Assembly (NCBI GenBank): GCA_026394915.1
Contig: JAPLZS010000167.1
Location: 1-9,738, forward strand
From: Candidatus Woesearchaeota archaeon
GTDB lineage: Archaea; Nanobdellota; Nanobdellia; Woesearchaeales; UBA12501
Direction of reading: 5' to 3'
DNA: 9,738 nucleotides
The position numbers were made by a program, and so were the translations under genes. Positions 1 to 6,048 of this stretch are shown here, in pieces (position 1 is the stretch's first letter; every line of letters begins with the position of its first letter). Below the pieces are notes generated by a model. The model made no database searches, was not told the DNA's origin, and saw only the letters and a list, made by a program, of their open reading frames with translations.

Positions 1-849
1 ATAAAATCGGTCTCTCGTATCGAGGACAGCAAAGTCATGCAGATCCAGATGATCTGCTATCTCTCTCACTTCATCGATCTCGCCGATTCGCATTGTTCCT
101 GTGTCCAGTGTCCTGAAATGCAGTCTCTCTGGTTCAATAGCCCTGCTGAGCAAGGCAGACTGAACATCTGAGTCCACACCGCCAGAAAGATACTGCAGTA
201 CATGAAGATCAGGATAGGTTGCATCCCAGATAAGTTTTTCCGCATGCTCAATCTCCTGGTCAACTGTTCTTTTCTTTGCTTCAGGGAACCCGCATACATG
301 CCTGAAGAAATTATCAAACATCCTGTCTCCATGCTTTGTGACTGGAATCAGTTCAGGATGGAACTGCACAGCGTAGATTCTTTTTTCCTTATTGCCGATT
401 GCTGCAATCATGCCTTCGCTTGTTGCGTAAACCTCAAAACCAGGCGGAACCTTGACAACTGTGTCAAAATGGCTCATAAGAATTCTTTCTTGTTCAGACA
501 ACCCTATAAAAGGGCCTTCTCTTTTTTTCACTGTTATGTAATTCCTGCCGTACTGCCCTCTTTCTCCCTTTTCAACCCTGCCTCCGAGCTGATGAGCAAC
601 TGCCTGCATGGAATAGCATATGTGGAACATGGGTTTGCCGAGTCTATACACCTCAGGATCTATCAGAAGAGCATCAGGATCATTTACGCTTCTGGGTCCT
701 CCGCTTCCTATTATAAAATCAGCATCAACAAGCTTATCAGCAGAAACATCGAATGGAAGTTTTCTTATTTCATGTCCAAGCTCAATGCATCTGCGCATGA
801 TGACCTTCTCAAGCTGCGCCCCTGCATCAAGCAAAACTCCTTTAGCCAT
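1..849 (-). CDS. guaA: GMP synthase (glutamine-hydrolysing), fused amidotransferase + ATP-pyrophosphatase, 3' end cut by window
   Basis: The enzyme aminates XMP to GMP using glutamine and ATP. 283 codons are visible and the frame stays open at the window edge, so the C-terminal part is missing. Residues 1-185 are a class I glutamine amidotransferase: a GSGGP motif near 49-53, the nucleophile elbow ICYSMQ with Cys78, and the VQFHPEL motif with catalytic His164 and Glu166. Residues from about 215 start the PP-loop ATP pyrophosphatase, with SGGVDSD at 222-228 and an LDTGTMR segment matching the VDTGLMR of known GMP synthases. Many archaea carry these two parts as separate subunits; here they are one chain. 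Oddities are SGGVDSD where SGGVDSS is usual and CYSMQ where CYGMQ is usual, so this is a divergent member. The ATG at 849 was chosen because family homology begins there and a TATA box lies about 27 nt upstream. Seen: motifs and order. Inferred: exact substrate. Confidence 0.85.
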   Translation of the reverse strand, partial: MAKGVLLDAGAQLEKVIMRRCIELGHEIRKLPFDVSADKLVDADFIIGSGGPRSVNDPDALLIDPEVYRLGKPMFHICYSMQAVAHQLGGRVEKGERGQYGRNYITVKKREGPFIGLSEQERILMSHFDTVVKVPPGFEVYATSEGMIAAIGNKEKRIYAVQFHPELIPVTKHGDRMFDNFFRHVCGFPEAKKRTVDQEIEHAEKLIWDATYPDLHVLQYLSGGVDSDVQSALLSRAIEPERLHFRTLDTGTMRIGEIDEVREIADHLDLHDFAVLDTRDRFY

Positions 850-871
850 GAAAAAAGAATAATGATATTCC

Positions 872-879
872 TTAAATAC
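872..879 (-). promoter_or_regulatory. TATA box of the GMP synthase gene
   Basis: Minus-strand TATTTAAG, centred about 27 nt before the ATG at 849. This is the spacing expected when transcription starts at or next to the start codon, so the mRNA is probably leaderless. No Shine-Dalgarno sequence is present between the box and the ATG, which agrees. Confidence 0.5.
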
Positions 880-908
880 TTTTCCGTCCTAAAATACCAA
901 CTAAACTG

Positions 909-939
909 GGACAAAAACAGAAGAAAAATAGAACTAAAA
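909..939 (-). terminator. U-rich terminator after AMP phosphorylase
   Basis: Just downstream of the AMP phosphorylase stop, the minus strand has several closely spaced T-runs (TTTT, TTTTT, TTTTT) without a hairpin. Archaeal RNA polymerase commonly terminates at such oligo-U tracts. It would separate the permease/AMP phosphorylase unit from the GMP synthase promoter. Confidence 0.4.
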
Positions 940-952
940 TATAACGCAAGCT

Positions 953-2446
953 TTATCTAATCTCCACTCCGTCTATCTCAAGGAGAGTCTGCTTTGCGAA
1001 CTTCAGCTTCTCTTTTGTGTCTGCATAGATTGTGAAAAGCTTATCGCCTTTCTCCACTCTGTCTCCTTTATGCCTGTAAAGATATATTCCGGCGCCTTTG
1101 TCTTTCGGACAGCCCGCAATCCTTGCGACCTTTGAGATATCCTTGTTGCTTATGTGCCGGACTGTTCCGCTTTTTTCTGCAATGTAATTGTAAGTATGCT
1201 CTCCGATGTAGATATCTTTCTCGTCTTTTATCTTCAGGCCCTGCGCTCTTGCTATAGCCATGAACTGATGATATGCCTTGCATGACCCGATTATATCTTC
1301 TGCCATCTGCATTCCTCTGCCTTTCTTTGCCTTGCCGCACATCTCAAGCAATAATCCAGAGACATAGATTGATTTTTCCCTAAGATCCTGAGGAGCCCTC
1401 TTGTCTCCCTTGAGAAGCCACATCACATCCCTTGCCTCGAGAGCAGGCCCTATCCCATTTCCGATCGGCTGTGAGCCATCTGTTATTATCACTTTTGTCT
1501 TTATCCCGATTGCCTTGCCGAGCTTCTCAAACTGCCTGCCAAGATGCTTTGCCTCTTTCATGGATTCTATTTTAGCGTCTTTTCCGACAGGTATATCGAC
1601 CAGAAGGTGTGTTGCAGAGACAGAGCCTTTCTTTGCCATTATGGAGGCGAGAAGCTGGCCTTCTGCATCTATGCTTAGAGGATGCTCTATGTTGATTATG
1701 GTGTCATCAGCAGGAGCAAGATCAACTGCTCCGCCCCATACCATGCAGCCTCCTGTTTTCTTTATTGTTGATAATATCTCTTTCATCGACAGGTTGACAT
1801 TTGCGATTATCTCCATTGTGTCTGCTGTACCGGCAGGCGATGTTATTGATCTTGAGCTTGTCTTGGGCATGGCAAGCCCTGCTGCAGTGAGTATGGGGAC
1901 AGATATCATTGTTGTCCTGTTGCCTGCAACACCGCCTATGCAGTGCTTGTCTACCACTATCTTTGCATCGAGCTTTATCTTCTTGCCGGCATCTATCATC
2001 GCTCTTGTAAGGGCAACAGTCTCCCTGAAAGACATGCCTCTCATGTAGTTTGCAGCGACATAATATGTGAGCTCGACCATTGTTATCATGTTGCTGACAG
2101 TATCATTTATTATCTCCCTCACTTCCTCATACTTCAGCTCCTTTCCGTCCATCTTGTTCTTTATATACGTGAGGGAGATGGGCTTGTTTGTCACGCTCAT
2201 GTTCACAATGTCGCCGTCCTTTGTGCTGAGCTTGTCAAGAACTTCCTCGAATAATCCGATGCTTCCTTTAGGCACAATATTCTCAGATTCAGCAAAATCA
2301 ACAACAGTTATGACTTCCTTATTTCCCCGCTTCAGCTTTACCCTGTCAGCAAGATGGAGGTCAAACAATGCAGCATCATGCTCATTCATGACTGCAACAA
2401 GGACTTCTCCTGTAGCCACATCCATATCTTTTACTTTTAATTTCAT
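953..2446 (-). CDS. deoA: AMP phosphorylase (nucleoside-5'-monophosphate phosphorylase)
   Basis: A cytosolic enzyme of the thymidine/pyrimidine phosphorylase superfamily, archaeal AMP phosphorylase branch. It splits AMP with phosphate into adenine and ribose 1,5-bisphosphate, which in known archaea is isomerised to ribulose 1,5-bisphosphate for type III RuBisCO. The product has 497 residues, near the family's usual length of about 500. An N-terminal double-psi-barrel-like region (about 1-85) precedes the phosphorylase domains. Signature segments are KHCIGGVAGNR at 167-177 (phosphate-binding loop), TSSRSITSPAGTADTME around 196-212, and TGGCMVWGG at 231-239. The frame extends to a GTG at 2470, but ATG 2446 gives the family's typical start (MKLKVKDMD). 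The upstream permease stop is at 2471, so the genes are 24 nt apart, or abutting with the GTG start. A GGAG lies about 12 nt before the ATG. Isomerase and RuBisCO genes are not in the window. Confidence 0.92.
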   Translation of the reverse strand: MKLKVKDMDVATGEVLVAVMNEHDAALFDLHLADRVKLKRGNKEVITVVDFAESENIVPKGSIGLFEEVLDKLSTKDGDIVNMSVTNKPISLTYIKNKMDGKELKYEEVREIINDTVSNMITMVELTYYVAANYMRGMSFRETVALTRAMIDAGKKIKLDAKIVVDKHCIGGVAGNRTTMISVPILTAAGLAMPKTSSRSITSPAGTADTMEIIANVNLSMKEILSTIKKTGGCMVWGGAVDLAPADDTIINIEHPLSIDAEGQLLASIMAKKGSVSATHLLVDIPVGKDAKIESMKEAKHLGRQFEKLGKAIGIKTKVIITDGSQPIGNGIGPALEARDVMWLLKGDKRAPQDLREKSIYVSGLLLEMCGKAKKGRGMQMAEDIIGSCKAYHQFMAIARAQGLKIKDEKDIYIGEHTYNYIAEKSGTVRHISNKDISKVARIAGCPKDKGAGIYLYRHKGDRVEKGDKLFTIYADTKEKLKFAKQTLLEIDGVEIR

Positions 2447-2470
2447 GAAGATGCACTGCTCCTGCCGCAC

Positions 2471-3508
2471 TCAGCTGTTGAATATCTCTGATTTCTCTTT
2501 CTTGTACACTTCCAGGAAAGAGATGAAGAAAGCAAGTATCAATGGCCCTATGAACACTCCGATGAAGTCCAGCAGCGCAATCCCGCCAAGCGCCCCTAAA
2601 AGGATAAGGAGAGGATGCATTCCTGCCCTTTTGCCGACAATCTTGGGCTTTATCATGTTGTCGATGGTTGATATCAGGCAGAGCCCCACTATGAATAGCC
2701 CGATTCCCTGCCACATCATTGATGTCGATCCTGACAGGTATCCTTGGTATATCTGGAACAATGACATAGGCATCCATATCAGCGCTGTGCCTATGAATGG
2801 TATCATTGCAGCAATGATAGACAATGCTCCCCAGAAGAATGGCGATTGCGTGGAATTGAATATGATGAATGCTGCAGTTGCCACAACGCCCTGGATCATA
2901 GATACGATTATCGCTCCATAAACAGTCGAATAGAAGAGATCTTCTGTCTGCTTCTTCAGCAGCACCTTGAAATCTTTTTTGAGAGGCATGATCTCGCCTA
3001 TGTATTTCAATATTGCCTCGCCGTCCCTGAAAAGATAATATGTGGTGAATATGAATATCAGGACCTGCAGAGCAAGAGATGGTATCGAGATTATTATCGA
3101 TTTTGAGATATCTGAGATGAAATTGAATATTACCTGATTTGTCCTTGGATCCTGGAGGATTCCTGCTGCATAATTGCTTGCTTTGCATAAGGCAGTGTCG
3201 CTGCTGCATTTGCCATCAAGACTGAGAAATGGGCCTTCAAGAGAGATATTGCCCAGTTCGCTCAATATCTTTGACCCTATGAGAATGGAGAAGATCACCA
3301 GTAATATGAGTATCAGAACAAGCATTATTGCAGAGCTTGCTGTCCTATTGTCAAGTCTTCTGTTCAGCCGCCTGAACAAAGGGTAGAATATGTAGACTGC
3401 GATGCAGCCCGAGAGTATTGCCGTAAGGAACGGTCTTATGATGAGGAAAGACAGTATGAGCAGCCCGAAAAAGAACAACAGGAACGCGTATTTCATGTAT
3501 TGCTTCAT
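2471..3508 (-). CDS. AI-2E family transporter (PF01594-type membrane permease)
   Basis: A 345-residue polytopic membrane protein, usual length for the family. Two hydrophobic segments lie at about 7-42, a third at 57-82, then a soluble loop to about 135 with a cysteine pair (C101 and C108), then helices around 137-160, 195-217, 225-255, 265-283 and 298-335. The C-terminal signature is clear: QGVVATAAF near 206, IPFIGTALIWMP near 236-247, DNMIKPKIVG near 283-292, and the GALGGIALLDFIGVFIGPLI region near 305-324. Members of this family include the autoinducer-2 exporter TqsA and Na+/H+ antiporter-like proteins, but substrates of archaeal members are unknown and quorum-sensing export should not be assumed. 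A clear SD, GAGGTG at 3516-3521, sits 7 nt before the ATG. The gene lies directly upstream of AMP phosphorylase on the same strand, so the two are probably co-transcribed. Confidence 0.9.
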   Translation of the reverse strand: MKQYMKYAFLLFFFGLLILSFLIIRPFLTAILSGCIAVYIFYPLFRRLNRRLDNRTASSAIMLVLILILLVIFSILIGSKILSELGNISLEGPFLSLDGKCSSDTALCKASNYAAGILQDPRTNQVIFNFISDISKSIIISIPSLALQVLIFIFTTYYLFRDGEAILKYIGEIMPLKKDFKVLLKKQTEDLFYSTVYGAIIVSMIQGVVATAAFIIFNSTQSPFFWGALSIIAAMIPFIGTALIWMPMSLFQIYQGYLSGSTSMMWQGIGLFIVGLCLISTIDNMIKPKIVGKRAGMHPLLILLGALGGIALLDFIGVFIGPLILAFFISFLEVYKKEKSEIFNS

Positions 3509-3530
3509 TAAACTGCACCTCTTTATGATA

Positions 3531-3540
3531 AATATATAAA
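3531..3540 (-). promoter_or_regulatory. TATA box for the permease / AMP phosphorylase unit
   Basis: Minus-strand TTTATATATT, centred about 27 nt before the permease ATG. Transcription from it would begin at the ATG and lose the good SD at 3516-3521, so either the start point is slightly upstream or the SD is used on a longer transcript reading through from the AbrB-like ORF. Confidence 0.4.
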
Positions 3541-3562
3541 ATAGGATATTTGTTATATAAAG

Positions 3563-3706
3563 TTAGCGGTTTGTGGCAGATAAAATATTTATAAGAACCC
3601 TGTCTCCTGGCTTGATATTCATTTCTTCTGCAACTTTGTTCGGGAAGATTATCCTTATTGAATCCTTCCATCTTTTTGCGGTTGTTTCAAAGATCATCTT
3701 AACCAC
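3563..3706 (-). CDS. Very short AbrB/SpoVT-like swapped-hairpin protein, possibly truncated
   Basis: An ORF of 47 codons from GTG 3706 (44 from ATG 3697). The product contains TTAKRWKDSIRIIFPNKVAEEM followed by NIKPGDRVLINI in pieces, matching the AbrB/SpoVT pattern: a K-W-G-x-S-like start, Pro, an amphipathic helix, then a KxGD-V strand. This fold binds DNA as a dimer and is typical of antitoxins and transition regulators. Known members are usually 50-80 residues or longer; here a TAA follows directly after the second beta segment. The GTG lies 1 nt past the TGA of the upstream BRO-like gene, so translation is probably coupled to it. It could be a real mini-regulator or the remnant of a longer gene. 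The usual glycine after Trp is Lys here. Confidence 0.5.
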   Translation of the reverse strand: MVKMIFETTAKRWKDSIRIIFPNKVAEEMNIKPGDRVLINILSATNR

Positions 3707-3707
3707 A

Positions 3708-4544
3708 TCATTTTAATCTTTTTCTCTTTACAATTTCAGGCTCTGAAAGATAATTGCCATCTGAAACAACATGGCTGCCTATCTTTTTTTCTGCGTCTTT
3801 TCTTGCATTGCCTGCCACTTCACCGCCTTCTTTGGCTGCCTTTGAGCATTCAGGGAATTCTTTTGCATCTTTGCTCTTTGTGATCTCTGTTGTCACTTTT
3901 TCGCCGAGCATAGTAAATATAATCTCAAGGTCGTTCATGTGGTCACGCAAGTTCTCTGTCTTCAATCCCTTAAATTCCTTGTATTCGTTCGGAGTCATGT
4001 CAAATGTTGCTTTGCTTATCTCTGCTGTAAGGATAGCATATTCTTTTCCTTGCTTCACTCCTCTTTTGCCCCATTCATCTGTAAGCTCATCCCTTACCGC
4101 TATGCCTCTTACCCTCTTTTCAATCCATTCATCTGAGTATCCCTTTGCCTTGTAAATTTCCATCATCCTCTTTTGGGCTAATTCAGGGTTTTTTATCTCC
4201 TGGACGCGTTCGTAACCAATCTTAGCCAGCCACAATTTGAAAGGTTCAGCTCTTTTTGATGGAATTGATTGTATTATCCTGAATAAAGACTCTGTATTTG
4301 CAGCGTCTGTCTCGTAATATTTGCCGTCTGCAGAGGGTAATTTCAGTTGTCGACAAAATGTCGATAACTCAACTTCACTTGATTCTTTCTCTCTCTGTTT
4401 CAGCCTATACCAATAATCTTTCGCGTCTACGCTATCAGTCAATGCCTTTATCACATCTACTACTGAGAAATACCACTCCTCATTGTGCCAGATTCTTCTT
4501 ATTTTTGTTCCTTCAAAAACAGCTAAAGCATTGTTTGGTTCCAT
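3708..4544 (-). CDS. BRO-N domain (prophage antirepressor / DinD-like) protein
   Basis: 278 residues. The N-terminal 115 residues are a BRO-N domain: FEGTKIRRIWHNEEWYFSVV in pieces (about 10-29), a helical VVDVIKALTDS stretch, then DAANTESLFRIIQSIPS near 80-96 and FKLWLAKIGYERV near 102-114, the family hallmarks. BRO-N domains bind DNA in baculovirus and phage proteins and occur in chromosomal proteins of unknown role. The C-terminal half (about 115-278) is charged and helical, with a KAAKEGGEVAGNARKDAEKK region near 235-254. The family is widespread in bacteria and archaea and spreads by transfer. An SD-like GGGGA lies 5 nt before the ATG. The next ORF (AbrB-like) begins 1 nt after its stop. 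Seen: domain hallmarks. Inferred: DNA-binding or stress-related role. Confidence 0.8.
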   Translation of the reverse strand: MEPNNALAVFEGTKIRRIWHNEEWYFSVVDVIKALTDSVDAKDYWYRLKQREKESSEVELSTFCRQLKLPSADGKYYETDAANTESLFRIIQSIPSKRAEPFKLWLAKIGYERVQEIKNPELAQKRMMEIYKAKGYSDEWIEKRVRGIAVRDELTDEWGKRGVKQGKEYAILTAEISKATFDMTPNEYKEFKGLKTENLRDHMNDLEIIFTMLGEKVTTEITKSKDAKEFPECSKAAKEGGEVAGNARKDAEKKIGSHVVSDGNYLSEPEIVKRKRLK

Positions 4545-4605
4545 ATTAATCCCCTTTCCATGAAAATCGTAATCTTTCCGGATTTATTCTCTTAAACAGA
4601 GCATG

Positions 4606-4613
4606 AATATAAA
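4606..4613 (-). promoter_or_regulatory. Possible TATA box for the BRO-N gene
   Basis: Minus-strand TTTATATT lies 62-70 nt ahead of the BRO-N ATG, which would give a leader of about 35-40 nt carrying the GGGGA ribosome site. A second weaker candidate, TTTAAG, lies nearer at about 4590-4596. Nothing else is visible in the 102-bp gap. Confidence 0.3.
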
Positions 4614-4646
4614 CCTTACGCCTAGATGTCCAGTGTCCTGTGAGAA

Positions 4647-5135
4647 CTAAATCAAGTCAGCCATCCAGTCATACTTGTATTCCTGCACTGTGGGCAGTGT
4701 TTCTATGTCCTTTATGACGTCTGCAAACTTCTGCCTTATCTCCCTGAGGATATCATCAAAGTCCATGTAATCCTTTGCGCAGACGCCTATTGTGAAGTCA
4801 TACTTGCCTGAGTTCTTTGCAACGTAGATTATCTGCCTGTGGCCTTTGAGGTAGTTTATGAATTTAGTTTCATCTTCAGGCTTTACATTGTAGCATGAGA
4901 ACAGGACATAGACATATAATGGATAGCCCAATTTCTGGGGGTTTAGCAGGGTGTGGTGGGCCCTTATGACCTTTGACTCCTCCATCTTCTTTATCCTGTA
5001 CACTACGACATCCCTTGGCAGGCCTGTCTTCTTGGCTATCTCTGCTATTGTCTGCCTTGCATTCCTCTGCAATTGCTCGAGGATCTTCTTGTCCTTGCTG
5101 TCAAGCTTGGCCTTTTCGCCTTTTGTGAGCTCCAT
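4647..5135 (-). CDS. Lrp/AsnC family transcriptional regulator
   Basis: 162 residues, standard size. Residues 10-58 form the DNA-binding winged helix-turn-helix: LDSKDKKILEQLQRNAR, then TIAEIAKKTGLPRDVVVYRI in pieces with the recognition helix near 42-52. A linker leads to the ligand-binding RAM/AsnC domain (about 70-158): YVYVLFSC, FINYLKGHRQIIYVA, GKYDFTIGVCAKD and TLPTVQEYKYD, giving the usual beta-alpha-beta-beta-alpha-beta pattern. Such proteins form dimers and octamers and often sense amino acids. The gene is divergent from the beta-barrel/PRMT/radical SAM cluster with a shared 118-bp intergenic region, so regulation of that cluster, of itself, or both is plausible. It has no SD, and a TATA box centred about 27 nt upstream suggests a leaderless mRNA. 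Confidence 0.93.
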   Translation of the reverse strand: MELTKGEKAKLDSKDKKILEQLQRNARQTIAEIAKKTGLPRDVVVYRIKKMEESKVIRAHHTLLNPQKLGYPLYVYVLFSCYNVKPEDETKFINYLKGHRQIIYVAKNSGKYDFTIGVCAKDYMDFDDILREIRQKFADVIKDIETLPTVQEYKYDWMADLI

Positions 5136-5156
5136 ATTTTGCTTATAATCAGTAAT

Positions 5157-5168
5157 TATTTATAAATA
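5157..5168 (-). promoter_or_regulatory. TATA box of the Lrp/AsnC gene
   Basis: TATTTATAAATA is a perfect 12-bp palindrome centred about 27 nt before the ATG at 5135. It reads as a strong archaeal TATA element for a leaderless transcript. Because it is palindromic it could also be bound by a dimeric regulator such as the Lrp-like protein itself. Confidence 0.55.
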
Positions 5169-5201
5169 TTTGCTTATTTTGAGGTATATTATCAGGATAA
5201 G

Positions 5202-5211
5202 GTTTTATAAT
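5202..5211 (+). promoter_or_regulatory. TATA box of the plus-strand five-gene cluster
   Basis: GTTTTATAAT lies about 45-50 nt ahead of the ATG at 5254. With normal archaeal spacing, transcription should start near 5230-5236, giving a leader of about 20 nt containing the GGGGGAAAG ribosome site at 5243-5251. Confidence 0.5.
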
Positions 5212-5216
5212 ACTAA

Positions 5217-5239
5217 TTAATACTATATCATAGTAATAA
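5217..5239. promoter_or_regulatory. Candidate operator palindrome over the predicted transcription start
   Basis: Core TACTAT-ATC-ATAGTA (5221-5235) is a perfect 6-3-6 inverted repeat. Extending outward, the arms TTAATACTAT and ATAGTAATAA match at 9 of 10 positions around the same 3-nt centre. It lies just downstream of the TATA box and overlaps the predicted start site, the classic position for an archaeal repressor. The divergent Lrp/AsnC protein is the obvious candidate binder, but this is inference. Confidence 0.45.
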
Positions 5240-5253
5240 AGCGGGGGAAAGAA

Positions 5254-5991
5254 ATGAAACTAATCAATATATTAGCAGCTGCATTGATCGGAGCAAAACT
5301 GCTCTCAGCAGATCCAGTAATGGCGCAGCAGCCTGCAGAGACTGCCAAGCAGGAGCAGCCAGGCAGCAGGATAACTCTTGCAGAGAGAACAGATTTTCTA
5401 AGCAGATTCAATTTCAGGGGATACAGGTATTCAGATGATTATGTAATCCAGCTTAACCCAAGCGCAGCATATGGAAACACCTCTTTGATAGGCTTCATGA
5501 ACTATGACAGCGCAACAGGAAAATTCAATGAGATAGATGCAACGCTTGATTTCACAAGGCAGTTCGGGCATCTGTCGATGTCTGCAGGATACACCTATCT
5601 GCATTTTCCGAATACAGAATCCAAAGACAGCCAGGAGGTCTATGCAAGCGCATCGTTGCTTGATAATATGCTTAATCCTACTTTTGCAGTGTTCCATGAT
5701 TTTGCTGATGTAAGAGGAGATTATATCCCGTTCTCAATAAGCCACACATTTGAAACAAGCAAGCAGCCTATAACAGTTGCAGGAAAGCTGGTGTACAACA
5801 ATCATTTCCTGAGACAGGGATCAGGATTAAGCAATTGGGAAGCTTCTGTCGCAATGCCTGTCTCATTGTCGCCAAAGACCACAGTGACGTCCAGCTTGAA
5901 TTATACGCATGCTCTTGACAGGGCTGATTTTGAGGATTTTGTCTATTTTGGGGTCAGCGTAAACGGAAGTGTTGAGCATGGCAAGGATTAA
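5254..5991 (+). CDS. Secreted protein resembling an outer-membrane beta-barrel (TorF/porin-like)
   Basis: 245 residues. The N-terminus is a Sec signal peptide: MK, a hydrophobic stretch (about 4-18), and a cleavage-like VMA-QQ at 24/25. The rest is rich in Gly, Ser, Tyr, Phe and Asn with alternating hydrophobic/polar residues typical of amphipathic beta-strands, for example TSLIGFMNYDS, FNEIDATLDFTRQF, HLSMSAGYTYLHFPNT, EVYASASLLDNMLNPTFAVF in pieces, and DFVYFGVSVNGS. The order of these segments recalls bacterial TorF-type putative porins and related delta-proteobacterial proteins, from memory and not searched. It ends in VEHGKD, not in the aromatic residue usual for BAM substrates. An archaeal host normally has no bacterial-type outer membrane, so this may be a transferred gene put to another use. 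A GGGGGAAAG ribosome site precedes the ATG. First gene of the cluster; a TAA is followed by the PRMT-like gene in the same frame. Confidence 0.6.
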   Translation: MKLINILAAALIGAKLLSADPVMAQQPAETAKQEQPGSRITLAERTDFLSRFNFRGYRYSDDYVIQLNPSAAYGNTSLIGFMNYDSATGKFNEIDATLDFTRQFGHLSMSAGYTYLHFPNTESKDSQEVYASASLLDNMLNPTFAVFHDFADVRGDYIPFSISHTFETSKQPITVAGKLVYNNHFLRQGSGLSNWEASVAMPVSLSPKTTVTSSLNYTHALDRADFEDFVYFGVSVNGSVEHGKD

Positions 5992-6048
5992 ACTAAGGGA
6001 GCATCCGAGCCAGTTCACAGGGTTGATACTGACATCTCTTATCATCTT

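Noticed and set aside
202..960. A 252-codon plus-strand frame with methionine start.
   Set aside because: It is antisense to GMP synthase, whose minus-strand frame carries all the catalytic motifs.
1401..2921. Several long plus-strand frames opposite AMP phosphorylase and the permease.
   Set aside because: They are shadows of two clearly identified minus-strand genes and show no domain or ribosome site.
101..4641. TGTCCAGTGTCCTG occurs near position 102 and again near 4627.
   Set aside because: A 14-nt match in a 9.7-kb window is not far from chance, one copy is inside the GMP synthase coding frame, and no flanking similarity extends it.
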